DNA from: Streptomyces beihaiensis
GTDB lineage: Bacteria > Actinomycetota > Actinomycetes > Streptomycetales > Streptomycetaceae
Direction of reading: 5' to 3'
Length of the DNA stretch: 64,000 bases
Assembly: GCF_026274175.1 (NCBI RefSeq)
Contig: NZ_JAPHNL010000035.1
Location: 1-64,000 of the forward strand
Shown: one piece after another, positions 35,457-43,626 of the stretch
Numbering within the stretch: the stretch's first letter is position 1
Layout: each line of letters begins with the position of its first letter
Position numbers and translations under genes: made by a program
Notes under the pieces: model-generated
Database searches by the model: none
Seen by the model: the letters and a program-made list of their open reading frames with translations, nothing else
What the model was told of the DNA's origin: nothing

Positions 35457-38039
35457 GTGCCCGCTGAGAATCTGTCCCGCGACGAGGCCCGCGAGCGGGC
35501 GGGTCTGCTGTCCGTCGACGGCTACGAGGTCGCCCTCGACCTGCGGTCGGCCGTCGACGAGACGAGCGGCGACGGGCCGCGCACGTTCCGTTCCGTGACC
35601 ACGGTCCGGTTCCGGGCGGGCGAGCCGGGGGCGAGCACGTTCGTCGACCTGATCGCGCCGTCCGTGACCGCGGTGTCGCTCAACGGCGAGGACCTGGACC
35701 CGGCGGCGGTCTTCGACGGCAGCCGCATCCACCTGGAGGGCCTGGCCGAGGAGAACGAGCTGGTGGTGGACGCGCGCTGCGCCTACTCGCGCACCGGCGA
35801 GGGCATGCACCGCTTCGTCGACCCGGAGGACGGCGAGGTGTACTTGTACACCCAGTACGAGCCGGCCGACGCACGCCGTGTCTTCGCCTGCTTCGAGCAG
35901 CCCGACCTCAAGGCGCCCTACCGCTTCAGCGCGCAGGCGCCGGAGGGCTGGACGGTCTGGTCCAACGGCGTCGGTGAACTGGTCGACGGCGTGTGGAAGT
36001 TCGCCGAGACCAAGCCGATCTCCACGTACATCACGGCGGTCGTCGCGGGCCCGTACCACTATGTGACGGACACGTACGAGCGGGAGGCGGCGGACGGCGG
36101 CAAGCTGACCATCCCGCTGGGCGCGATGTGCCGCAAGGGCCTGGCCCCGTACTTCGACGCCGACGACGTGTTCGCCGTCACCAAGCAGGGCCTCGACTTC
36201 TTCCACGACCACTTCGACTACCCGTACCCCTTCGGCAAGTACGACCAGGCGTTCGTGCCCGAGTACAACCTCGGCGCGATGGAGAACCCGGGCATGGTCA
36301 CGTTCCGCGAGGAGTTCATCTTCCGCGGGAAGGTCACGCAGGCGTCGTACGAGCGCCGGGCCAACGTCGTCCTGCACGAGATGGCCCACATGTGGTTCGG
36401 CGACCTGGTCACCATGCAGTGGTGGGACGACCTGTGGCTGAAGGAGTCGTTCGCCGACTTCATGGGATCGTTCTCGATGGTGGAGGCGACGCGCTTCACG
36501 GACGGATGGATCACGTTCGCCAACAACCGCAAGGCATGGGCGTACCGGGCGGACCAGCTGCCGAGCACGCACCCGATCACGGCGGACATCCGCGACCTGG
36601 AGGACGCCAAGCTGAACTTCGACGGCATCACGTACGCCAAGGGCGCGTCGGTGCTCAAGCAGCTGGTCGCGTACGTGGGGCGGGACGCGTTCCTTGAGGG
36701 CGCCCGGCGCTACTTCAAGCGGCACGCGTACGGGAACACGCAGCTGGCCGACCTGCTGTCGGCGCTCGAAGAGACGAGCGGCCGGGACCTGGCGGCGTGG
36801 TCGCGCGCCTGGCTGCAGACTGCGGGCGTCAACTCGCTGACCCCGCAGGTGACGTTGAGCGAGGAGGGCCTGGTCACCGAGCTGGCGGTGGTGCAGGAGG
36901 CCGCGGCCTCCCACCCTGAGCTGCGCCCGCACCGAGTGGCGGTAGGTCTGTACCGGCGTACGGCCGAAGGCGCGCTGGAGCGGTACGCGCGCGCGGAGGT
37001 CGACGTGGAGGGCCCGCGCACGGTGGTCGGGGAACTGGCGGGGGCCGAGGCGCCCGAGCTGGTCCTGGTCAACGACGACGACCTGACGTACTGCAAGATC
37101 CGCTTCGACGAGAACTCGCTGGCGACGCTGCGCGAGCGCCTCGGTGACATGACCGATCCGCTGGCCCGCGCCCTGTGCTGGTCGGCGCTGTGGAACCTGA
37201 CCCGGGACGCGCTGATGCCCGCGCGGGACTTCGTGGCTCTGGTCCTGCGGTTCGCCGGGCGCGAGACGGACATCGGGGTGCTGCAGATGCTGCACGCGTG
37301 GGCCCGTTCGGCGCTGGTCAACTACGCGGCTCCGCAGTGGCGCGAGGAGGGCGGGCGGCTGCTCGCGGAGGGCGCGCTGAAGGAGCTGCGGCTCGCGGCG
37401 CCGGGGAGCCAGCACCAGTTGACGTGGGCGCGGTTCTTCGCGGCGGTGGCGTCGAGCGAGGCGGACCTGCGGCTGCTGAGCGGTCTTGTGGAAGGCACGG
37501 GCAAGATCGACGGGCTCGACGTCGACCAGGAGCTGCGCTGGACGTTCCTGGAGACGCTGGCGACGTACGGGGCCGCGGACGAGGACGCACTGGCGGCGGA
37601 GCTGTCCCGCGACGACACGGCCTCCGGCAAGAGGCATCAGGTGCGGTGCCTGGCGGCGCGGCCGAGCGAGGCGGTGAAGGCGCAGGCGTGGGCCCAGGTC
37701 GTGGAGTCGGACCAGCTCAGCAACGCGCTGGTGGAGGCGACGATCGCGGGCTTCCAGCAGCCGTCGCAGCGGGCCCTTACGGCGCCGTACGCGGAACGCT
37801 ACTTCGCGGCGATCGAACGGGTATGGGCCGAGCGGTCGATCCAGATCGGCATGGACGTGGTGCGCGGGCTCTACCCGGGGTTGCAGGACTCGGAGGAGAC
37901 GCTGGCGGCGACGGACGCGTGGCTGGCCGAACACGCCGACGCGGCACCGGCGCTGCGGCGGCTGGTCCTGGAGGCGCGCGACGACCTGGCGCGGGCGCTG
38001 CGGGGGCAGGCGTGCGACGGGGGCGCGGCGGGCCGGTAG
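35457..38039 (+). CDS. pepN: Aminopeptidase N (M1 family), first copy
   Basis: 860 residues from GTG at 35457 (AAGGAG 8 nt upstream). Exopeptidase motif GAMEN in YNLGAMENPGMVTF; zinc site HEMAHMWFGDL at residues 307-311 with the third ligand Glu in LWLKESFAD; the C-terminal ERAP1-like helical domain is complete. It removes N-terminal residues from peptides in the cytoplasm. A second 860-residue paralogue lies at 53344. This copy has PGM after GAMEN and a different sequence after the third zinc ligand, so specificity may differ. Confidence 0.94.
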   Translation: MPAENLSRDEARERAGLLSVDGYEVALDLRSAVDETSGDGPRTFRSVTTVRFRAGEPGASTFVDLIAPSVTAVSLNGEDLDPAAVFDGSRIHLEGLAEENELVVDARCAYSRTGEGMHRFVDPEDGEVYLYTQYEPADARRVFACFEQPDLKAPYRFSAQAPEGWTVWSNGVGELVDGVWKFAETKPISTYITAVVAGPYHYVTDTYEREAADGGKLTIPLGAMCRKGLAPYFDADDVFAVTKQGLDFFHDHFDYPYPFGKYDQAFVPEYNLGAMENPGMVTFREEFIFRGKVTQASYERRANVVLHEMAHMWFGDLVTMQWWDDLWLKESFADFMGSFSMVEATRFTDGWITFANNRKAWAYRADQLPSTHPITADIRDLEDAKLNFDGITYAKGASVLKQLVAYVGRDAFLEGARRYFKRHAYGNTQLADLLSALEETSGRDLAAWSRAWLQTAGVNSLTPQVTLSEEGLVTELAVVQEAAASHPELRPHRVAVGLYRRTAEGALERYARAEVDVEGPRTVVGELAGAEAPELVLVNDDDLTYCKIRFDENSLATLRERLGDMTDPLARALCWSALWNLTRDALMPARDFVALVLRFAGRETDIGVLQMLHAWARSALVNYAAPQWREEGGRLLAEGALKELRLAAPGSQHQLTWARFFAAVASSEADLRLLSGLVEGTGKIDGLDVDQELRWTFLETLATYGAADEDALAAELSRDDTASGKRHQVRCLAARPSEAVKAQAWAQVVESDQLSNALVEATIAGFQQPSQRALTAPYAERYFAAIERVWAERSIQIGMDVVRGLYPGLQDSEETLAATDAWLAEHADAAPALRRLVLEARDDLARALRGQACDGGAAGR

Positions 38040-38044
38040 GCACC

Positions 38045-38063
38045 GCCCCTGTTGTTCAGGGGC
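38045..38063 (+). terminator. Small hairpin after pepN copy 1
   Basis: GCCCCTG-TTGTT-CAGGGGC, 5 nt beyond the stop codon. Short stem, no T-run. Confidence 0.5.
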
Positions 38064-38072
38064 AGGCCGAAC

Positions 38073-38104
38073 ATCAGGCATGCCTGATATTACGCTTGCG
38101 TAAT
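38073..38104. promoter_or_regulatory. Two abutting 16-bp palindromes: probable toxin-antitoxin operator
   Basis: ATCAGGCATGCCTGAT (perfect, 38073-38088) is followed without a gap by ATTACGCTTGCGTAAT (7-bp arms, 38089-38104). They lie 41 nt upstream of the toxin start codon. Type II antitoxins with an XRE domain, such as the one encoded at 38483, repress their own operon by binding dyads of this kind, often two sites cooperatively. The palindromes are direct observation; the binding protein is inferred. Confidence 0.65.
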
Positions 38105-38145
38105 GTTCGAGAGAGAGCGAGCCCACGCCCTTCCGGATCATCGTC

Positions 38146-38486
38146 GTGGAACCGGCGCGCACCTGGATTCACGAGCTCCGTAAGACTGACCTGACACTCT
38201 CACCCAGATCACCGCCGCGCTCAACGTGCTCCAGATCGAGGGCCCAGCTCTCGGACGTCCGCTCGTCGGTCGCATTGCCGGATCGAGCATGCCCAACCTC
38301 AAGGAACTGCGCCCTGGCTCCAAAGGCGGCACCGCGGTGCGCATGCTGTTCGTGTTCGACGACCCCGAGCGCAACGCTGTGATCCTGGTCGGTGGAGACA
38401 AATCCGGGAACTGGAGCGGCTGGTACCGCACCGCGATCAAGGAAGCCGAAGCCGCCTACGAGGCGTACACGGAGGAGGAATCATGA
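38146..38486 (+). pseudogene. RelE/HigB-type toxin gene with a one-base frameshift
   Basis: From GTG at 38146 the frame reads MEPARTWIHELRKTD and then leaves the toxin frame. The plus-one frame resumes with DTLTQITAALNVLQIEGPAL and continues GRPLVGRI...NLKELRPGS, MLFVFDDP, VILVGGDKSGNWSGWY, all hallmarks of the Gp49/HigB-like RelE superfamily. Restoring one C at about 38190-38192 (GACC-TGAC to GACCC-TGAC) yields a continuous 113-residue protein with the expected Asp-Pro-Asp. As written the toxin is disabled, unless the base is a sequencing error or ribosomes slip. Its TGA overlaps the antitoxin ATG. Confidence 0.75.
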
Positions 38487-38824
38487 GCAGCCTCAAGCCC
38501 GAGACGGCCAAAGCGATCGACTGGGGCGACCTCAAAGACGAGCTCGAACTGACCCCCGAGGAACAGGTGAGTGTCGAGGAACAGACTGCCACCATGCTCG
38601 CGGAGGTCCGCGCGCACCGGCTCGCCGAGGTCCGCAAGCGCCGGCACATGACCCAGGCCGATGTCGCCAAGAGCCTCGGTATCACTCAGGGGCGAGTCTC
38701 CCAGATCGAGAAGGGTGCTGTGACCCGCACCGAGGTCGAAACCCTCGCCGCCTGTGTCGCGGCCCTCGGAGGGCGCCTGAAGATCGTCGCCGACTTCGGC
38801 GACGAGTCTCTCGTCCTCGGCTGA
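38483..38824 (+). CDS. XRE-family antitoxin (HigA-like)
   Basis: 113 residues, MSSLKPETAKAIDWGDLKDE. The helix-turn-helix is at about residues 50-80 (MTQADVAKSLGITQGRVSQI), followed by a short dimerisation tail. The ATG overlaps the toxin stop as ATGA, so the two are translationally coupled. It probably neutralises the toxin and represses the operon through the palindromes at 38073-38104. The gene is intact although the toxin is frameshifted. Confidence 0.9.
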   Translation: MSSLKPETAKAIDWGDLKDELELTPEEQVSVEEQTATMLAEVRAHRLAEVRKRRHMTQADVAKSLGITQGRVSQIEKGAVTRTEVETLAACVAALGGRLKIVADFGDESLVLG

Positions 38825-38847
38825 GGCGGGCTGAGCGAACGGGTGGG

Positions 38848-38882
38848 CCCGGCCCCGGCGTTGCGTTGCGCGGCACCGGGGC
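38848..38882 (+). terminator. GC-rich hairpin after the antitoxin gene
   Basis: GGCCCGGCCCCGG and CCGGGGCCCGC can pair around a 15-nt GCGTTGC-rich loop, between the antitoxin stop and the next promoter. Imperfect; moderate support. Confidence 0.4.
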
Positions 38883-38903
38883 CCGCGCACTGTGGAAACG
38901 CGG

Positions 38904-38933
38904 CTGACAGATCACGAGCGGCGTGTTTATCAT
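38904..38933 (+). promoter_or_regulatory. Promoter of the leader-peptide/MoxR operon
   Basis: CTGACA (-35, 5/6 to consensus) at 38904, 18-bp spacer, TATCAT (-10) at 38928. Only 7 nt separate the -10 from the ATG at 38941, so the transcript should begin at or next to that ATG (leaderless). Confidence 0.6.
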
Positions 38934-38940
38934 GCGGGCG

Positions 38941-38997
38941 ATGACGAATTTCACCTCGTACGGAATGGGGGAATCGTTCGCGCAAGGTGAGTGCTGA
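38941..38997 (+). CDS. 18-residue leader peptide, leaderless and coupled to next gene
   Basis: ATG at 38941 encodes MTNFTSYGMGESFAQGEC. Its TGA overlaps the next gene's ATG as TGATG. The position 7 nt after a -10 element predicts leaderless translation. The sequence is rich in Ser/Gly/Phe, without runs of one amino acid, so classical amino-acid attenuation is not obvious. It could instead serve translational coupling or be a small functional protein. Supported by promoter geometry and overlap, not by homology. Confidence 0.5.
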   Translation: MTNFTSYGMGESFAQGEC

Positions 38998-40463
38998 TGG
39001 CACTTTCCCCCGCGAACCGGTTTCCGACCCGCCTGTTTCCGACCCGCCTGTTGATGTGGCAGCGCGTGCGTGAGTACGCCGTGCCACCGTCCATGATCGA
39101 GACCTCCGCCGCACGGCGTGCCGTCGGCGACTGGGCCGGGGCCTGTGCCGCCGCCCGGGTCGACGTCGATCTCGATCTGCGCGCCGTGCGCCACCGCTAC
39201 GGCACCGACCTCGCCACCCGCCTCCGCGCGGACCTGCGCCGACTCGCGCCGGATCTGCTGCGCTGGCACATGCCGCGCGTCGCGCCCGACGGGCTGCTGC
39301 GGGCCGGACTGACCATCTCCCTGGCCCAGTACGGCACTTCGGGCTCCACTTCGGGCTCCGACACCGCGTTGCACCTCGTGGTGCGGACGCCACCGGCCCA
39401 GGCCGAGGGCGGGCAGCGGATGTCGCTGGCCGTGTGGGAGGGAGGCGGGGGCACGCGCGCGGACGCGCACACACGTACGCGTACACACGCCGATGCGCAC
39501 CCGCACCGACACCCCCACCCGCACCCGCACCCGCACCCGCACCCCGAACGGCGTTTCCGCCTCGATCTGCATCGGCATCTGTGGGACGCCACACGCAGCG
39601 GTGAGCTGGCCCAGCGGTGCGGCTCCAGGTCCGTCACCGACACATGGGCGACCGGACGCTGGGCCGACGAGGCCGAGCTGTTGCTGCGGGCCGAGGGCCG
39701 CCCACGCGGCACCTTCACCGTGCGGCTCGGCGCGCGCGACATCGCCGTACTGACCCTCGTGGCCCCCGACGACGCTCACGCGCCGACGTTCCGCCCAGTG
39801 CGACAGCCGCCGCCCGCTCAGGAGATCGCGGCGCTCCCGGTCCTGCCGGAGGCGGCGGCCCGGACCCTGCCGGACCTCGAACTTCTGCACTCCGGGCTCA
39901 TCACGCACGGGCAACTGCACCCGCTCGTCGCGACGGCGTTGCCGGAACCCGGCGTGGCGCCGCCACCACCTCCGGTCGCCCCCGCCGGCGACCCGCACCG
40001 CGTGCTCTGCAGAGGCGAGACCCACCGGATCGCACTGCGGGACGGGGTACTGACGGCGGTCGACCACGACCCGGCCCAACTGCGCTGCGAGGCACTGCTC
40101 ATGGCGCTCGGCGGGCCCCCGCTGCCGTGCCTGCGCGCCATCGACGCGGCGCACCGCGCCCCGCAGGCACTTCCCTCGGTACGCGAGCGGCTTCGGCACG
40201 GCGACGTGACCGGCGCGCTGAGCGTGGTGGAGGGCCTGCTCGGCCCTGCCGCCCTGCTGCGCGAAGGACCGCTCAAGGCCGAGCTGGAGGCGGCCGCGGA
40301 CCGCCGCGTCGCCCAGGGGCTGTACCGGTCAGGGCTCGACCGTCCGCTCACCGTCGCGCATCCGGTGGAGACGGGCTTCGGCCGAATCGGCCGCCGTGCG
40401 GTCGCCGTACCGCGCGAGAAGTCGACCAGCCGGGCCAGGCCGCGTACGGGCATGCACCGCTGA
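38997..40463 (+). CDS. Unknown protein with His-Pro repeat, first large gene of MoxR/VWA operon
   Basis: 488 residues from ATG at 38997 (AAGGTGA upstream). I do not recognise a domain. The N-terminal part has VDLDLRAVRHRYGTDLATRL and LRRLAPDLLRWHMPR. An insert around residues 155-184 is almost pure His/Pro/Arg/Thr, ending (HP)n. The C-terminal half has helical blocks (LRCEALLMALGGPPLPCLRA; GALSVVEGLLGPAALLREGP). It precedes a MoxR ATPase and a VWA protein on the same strand, so it is probably the third component or client of that system. The His-rich insert might bind metal, but it lies on a simple repeat. Confidence 0.75.
   Translation: MALSPANRFPTRLFPTRLLMWQRVREYAVPPSMIETSAARRAVGDWAGACAAARVDVDLDLRAVRHRYGTDLATRLRADLRRLAPDLLRWHMPRVAPDGLLRAGLTISLAQYGTSGSTSGSDTALHLVVRTPPAQAEGGQRMSLAVWEGGGGTRADAHTRTRTHADAHPHRHPHPHPHPHPHPERRFRLDLHRHLWDATRSGELAQRCGSRSVTDTWATGRWADEAELLLRAEGRPRGTFTVRLGARDIAVLTLVAPDDAHAPTFRPVRQPPPAQEIAALPVLPEAAARTLPDLELLHSGLITHGQLHPLVATALPEPGVAPPPPPVAPAGDPHRVLCRGETHRIALRDGVLTAVDHDPAQLRCEALLMALGGPPLPCLRAIDAAHRAPQALPSVRERLRHGDVTGALSVVEGLLGPAALLREGPLKAELEAAADRRVAQGLYRSGLDRPLTVAHPVETGFGRIGRRAVAVPREKSTSRARPRTGMHR
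39516..39545. repeat. CACCCG hexanucleotide repeat encoding (His-Pro)5
   Basis: Five in-frame CACCCG units (last one CACCCC), preceded by related CACC/ACGT-rich codons from about 39463. Being a 6-bp unit, slippage changes the length by His-Pro pairs without frameshift. Confidence 0.92.
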
Positions 40464-40582
40464 CTTCCCTCCTCCCTTCCCTACATCCCCCCTCCCTGCC
40501 TCCCCCCTTCCCTGCCTCACCTCTCTCCGCCGACCCTCTCCCTTCGCTCTCGCGCTCGCTCTCGCTCGCCTTCGCTCTCTTC

Positions 40583-40654
40583 TTCTCCTTCTCCTTCTCC
40601 TTCTCCTTCTCCTTCTCCTTCGCCTTCGCCTTCCCCTTCTCCTCCGCCTTCTCC
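40583..40654. repeat. Twelve-unit TTCTCC-type hexamer tract in a polypyrimidine leader
   Basis: Six TTCTCC units, then TTCGCC twice, TTCCCC, TTCTCC, TCCGCC and TTCTCC make 72 bp. Bases 40575-40621 are pure pyrimidine, and the whole interval 40464-40665 is almost free of purines on the plus strand. It fills the gap between the His-rich gene and moxR. Such polypurine/polypyrimidine DNA can form triplexes; the mRNA leader would be C/U-only and unstructured. Confidence 0.92.
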
Positions 40655-40675
40655 TACTTACCTCAGGTGATGCCC

Positions 40676-41899
40676 ATGCCTTCGAACGCCCAGATGACTC
40701 TGTCCGACTCCCTGTTGACCCTGTTGCGCACGACCACCATCGAGCCGCGCCACGACGAACAGTTGGAGGCGCTGACGCTGGCCGTCGCGGCCGACCTGCC
40801 CGTCCTCCTCTGGGGCGAGCCCGGCATCGGCAAGACGGCCGCGCTCACCCAGCTCGCCGCCTCGCTCGACCTTCCGCTGACCACAGTGATCGCCAGTGTC
40901 CACGAGCCGTCCGACTTCTCGGGCCTGCCGATCGTGGGAGACGACCCCGCCACCCAGGGCGTGCCTATGGCGCCACCCCAGTGGGCGGTGGAACTGGTGC
41001 GCGCCGGGCGGGGCCTCCTCTTCCTCGACGAGCTGTCCACCGCCACGCCCGCCGTCCAGGCCGCCCTGCTCCGGGTCGTCCTCGAACGCAAGGTCGGCGC
41101 CCTTCAACTGCCGCAGGGCGTGAGAATCGTGGCGGCGGCCAACCCGCGTGCCTCGGCGGCGGACGGCTGGGAGCTGAGCCCGCCGCTGGCCAACCGTTTC
41201 GTGCACCTGCACTGGGTGCACGACCGGGACGTCGTCGTACGCGGCCTCGGCGGCGTCTGGCCGAGGGCCAGGCTGCCGCGGCTAGCACCCGAGCGGCTCA
41301 CGGACGCGGCGGCGTACGCGCGGCGCGCGGTCTGCGGCTTCCTGGAGGCCCGGCCGAACCTCATCCACCAGCTGCCCAGCAGCGAGACGCGCCGGGGCGG
41401 CGCCTGGCCCTCGCCACGCAGCTGGGAGGCGGCACTGACGCTGCTGGCCTTCGGTACGGCGGCGGACGTGTCGCGGGACGTCCTCGGGCTGCTGGTCCGG
41501 GGCGCGGTCGGCGACGGCCCCGGCCTCGAACTCATGGCCCACCTGGACCGTTTGGAGCTGCCCGACCCCGAGTCCCTGCTCGCCGATCCGTCCGCCGCCG
41601 ACCTCCCGGCCCGCGGTGACCTGCGGCAGGCGGCGCTGGAGGGCGTGGTCGCGGCGGTCGGGGCGCGGCCGGAGCACGACCGCTGGGCCGCGGCCTGGGC
41701 GCTGCTCGTCCGCGCCATGGAGACCGGCTCGCCCGACCTGCTCGTGGGCCCGGCGAAGGCGCTGGCCGGGCTGCGCCGCGACGACTGGGAGGTCCCGGAG
41801 GCCCTGGAGCGCCTCGCCCCGGTCATCGGCCTCACCGAAGGCGCGGACCGTTCGGTGGCGCGGGTCACGGCCGGGCAGGTACGGAGGGCGAGCCGATGA
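40676..41899 (+). CDS. MoxR-type AAA+ ATPase
   Basis: 407 residues from ATG at 40676 (AGGTG 6 nt upstream; an ATG at 40670 is too close to that site). Walker A GEPGIGKT at 47-54, Walker B LLFLDEL at about 114-120, sensor 1 IVAAANPRASA and the EPSDFSGLP insert of the MoxR clade. MoxR ATPases act as chaperone-like activators of VWA partners. The next gene, encoding a VWA protein, overlaps by 4 nt (ATGA), so a working pair is very likely. Confidence 0.92.
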   Translation: MPSNAQMTLSDSLLTLLRTTTIEPRHDEQLEALTLAVAADLPVLLWGEPGIGKTAALTQLAASLDLPLTTVIASVHEPSDFSGLPIVGDDPATQGVPMAPPQWAVELVRAGRGLLFLDELSTATPAVQAALLRVVLERKVGALQLPQGVRIVAAANPRASAADGWELSPPLANRFVHLHWVHDRDVVVRGLGGVWPRARLPRLAPERLTDAAAYARRAVCGFLEARPNLIHQLPSSETRRGGAWPSPRSWEAALTLLAFGTAADVSRDVLGLLVRGAVGDGPGLELMAHLDRLELPDPESLLADPSAADLPARGDLRQAALEGVVAAVGARPEHDRWAAAWALLVRAMETGSPDLLVGPAKALAGLRRDDWEVPEALERLAPVIGLTEGADRSVARVTAGQVRRASR

Positions 41900-43218
41900 C
41901 GGAACCCGTACGACAGCCGGTTCCGGTACGAGGCCACCCCGCCGGAACGGAAACCGGAGCAGGCCACGGTCGCCGGCTCCCCCTGGACATGGACAAGCTG
42001 CTGACGGCGCGGCTGCACGCCGTGCGGGTCCGCCCCTACCTGGCCGCGGCGCTCTTCGCGCTGCACGTGGTCGAGGACCGGTCGGTGCCGACGATGTCCG
42101 TGGACGCGCACTGGCGGGTGTACGTCTCCCCCGGTTTCGTGGCCCGCACTCCGGTGGAGCAGCTGGCGGGTGTCTGGGTCCACGAGGTCTCCCACCTGCT
42201 CCGGGACCACCACGAGCGCGGCGAGCGCTACGCCCGCCACCACGAGGCGTACGGACCGGGCGAACGCCTGCGCCGCAACATCGCCGCCGACTTCGAGATC
42301 AACGACGACATCTACGGCGACGGCCTGCCGACACCCGACGGCGTGGTACGCCCCTCTCTGCTGCGTCTGCCCGACGGGCTCCTGATGGAGGAGTACCTGC
42401 GCACGGCGTCGATGTCCGGCCTGCCGCCCGAACTCGCCTGGCTGGACTGCGGCAGCGGCGCCGACGGCGAGCCGCGACCGTGGGAGCTGGGGCCGGACGG
42501 GGCCCACGGCCTGAGCCGCCAGCAGCGCGACGCGGTCCGCTTCCGGGTCGCGGAGGGCATCAGGGGCCGTCCGGGGAACGCCCCGGACGGCTGGCGAAGA
42601 TGGGCGGACGAGGCGTTCCACCCGCCCCAGCCGTGGCGACAGCTGCTCGGGGCGGCGGTGCGCTCGGCGGCGAGTACTCCGGGGGTGGGCGAGAACCACA
42701 CCTACCGCCGCCCGTCGCGGCGCTCGGCCTCCGTGCCCGGGGTGGTGCTGCCGAGCCTGCGCCGTACACCGCCGCGGGTCTGCGTCGTCATCGACACCTC
42801 CCGTTCGGTGAGCGACGCGGAGCTCGGCAGCGCACTGCTCGAAGTCGCGGCGATCGCACGGGCGGTGGGCGGTCGGCGCGACCTGGTCTCGGTGCTGTCC
42901 TGCGACGCGGCGGCCGGCGTCGCCGTCCCACTGTGCCGCGCGGAGAACATCGAGCTGATCGGGGGCGGCGGCACGGACCTGCGCTCGGGTTTCGCCCGTG
43001 CTCTGCGCTCCGGCTCCGCCCGCCCCGACGTGATCGTCGCCCTGACGGACGGGCAGACCCCGTGGCCTTCGTCCCGGCCGCCGTGCCGCACCGTGGTGGG
43101 CCTGTTTCCCCGTGCCGCCTCCGCCTCCGCCTCGTCCTCGGCCGAGGACGACCGGGACTACGTGCCGCCGGGGCCTCCGGGTTGGGCGCGGGTGGTGACG
43201 ATCGGCGGGTGCGGGTGA
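41896..43218 (+). CDS. VWA-like protein with HExxH metallopeptidase-like domain (DUF2201 type)
   Basis: 440 residues. The N-terminal domain has HEVSHLLRDHHERGE (HExxH at 96-100), a putative zinc site typical of DUF2201 proteins. The C-terminal VWA-like domain has the MIDAS motif DTSRS at 300-304, GGGGTDLRSG and ALTDGQTPWP. A Ser/Ala-rich stretch and GWARVVTIGG end it. Start overlaps moxR by ATGA. The peptidase activity is inferred from the motif; these proteins are otherwise uncharacterised. Confidence 0.9.
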   Translation: MTEPVRQPVPVRGHPAGTETGAGHGRRLPLDMDKLLTARLHAVRVRPYLAAALFALHVVEDRSVPTMSVDAHWRVYVSPGFVARTPVEQLAGVWVHEVSHLLRDHHERGERYARHHEAYGPGERLRRNIAADFEINDDIYGDGLPTPDGVVRPSLLRLPDGLLMEEYLRTASMSGLPPELAWLDCGSGADGEPRPWELGPDGAHGLSRQQRDAVRFRVAEGIRGRPGNAPDGWRRWADEAFHPPQPWRQLLGAAVRSAASTPGVGENHTYRRPSRRSASVPGVVLPSLRRTPPRVCVVIDTSRSVSDAELGSALLEVAAIARAVGGRRDLVSVLSCDAAAGVAVPLCRAENIELIGGGGTDLRSGFARALRSGSARPDVIVALTDGQTPWPSSRPPCRTVVGLFPRAASASASSSAEDDRDYVPPGPPGWARVVTIGGCG

Positions 43219-43626
43219 GCCCTTGGAGCTACCGCTCCAGCTGGCAGCGTCGAAAAACCTGCCCAGCCACACCGTCAACTCACCGCATCCTCCGGCTCCA
43301 CCGGCTCTGACGGCTCCACCAGCTCGCCCCCACCGCCTTGCCGCCCACGTCCGGGAACTTGTCCTCGAAGTCGCGGGCGGCAACGGGACTCCGCTGCGAC
43401 AAGAATGGGAGCTGGGTCGTCGGCCTCAGCCTCGATCGTGAACGGTCATCCGATGAAGTCGGCGGCCAGTCCGTCGTCCGGGTGGTACAGGATCTCGAGG
43501 AGTATCCGGCCCGATCGGACCGTGCAGCTGTCAACGGCCGAGGCCCCGAGTGCTGCCGCGACGAGCGCGGTCACCGACTCGCGACTGCCACCTCGCGCGC
43601 AGAACTGTCAGCTGCCGAGGCCAGCC
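43219..43626. other. Gap between VWA gene and TPR protein gene (408 nt)
   Basis: A weak hairpin (TGGAGC-TACC-GCTCCA, about 43224-43239) follows the VWA stop. On the minus strand a short frame around 43470-43590 reads ESVTALVAAALG...ILLEILYHPDDG before a stop. It looks protein-like and may be the tail of a decayed gene, but nothing complete can be supported. Confidence 0.4.

Noticed and set aside
39617-40675. Extended N-terminus of the MoxR protein, including a Phe-Ser repeat
   Set aside because: It overlaps the upstream gene in another frame, and the (FS)n part is just the translated hexamer tract; the ribosome site supports 40676.
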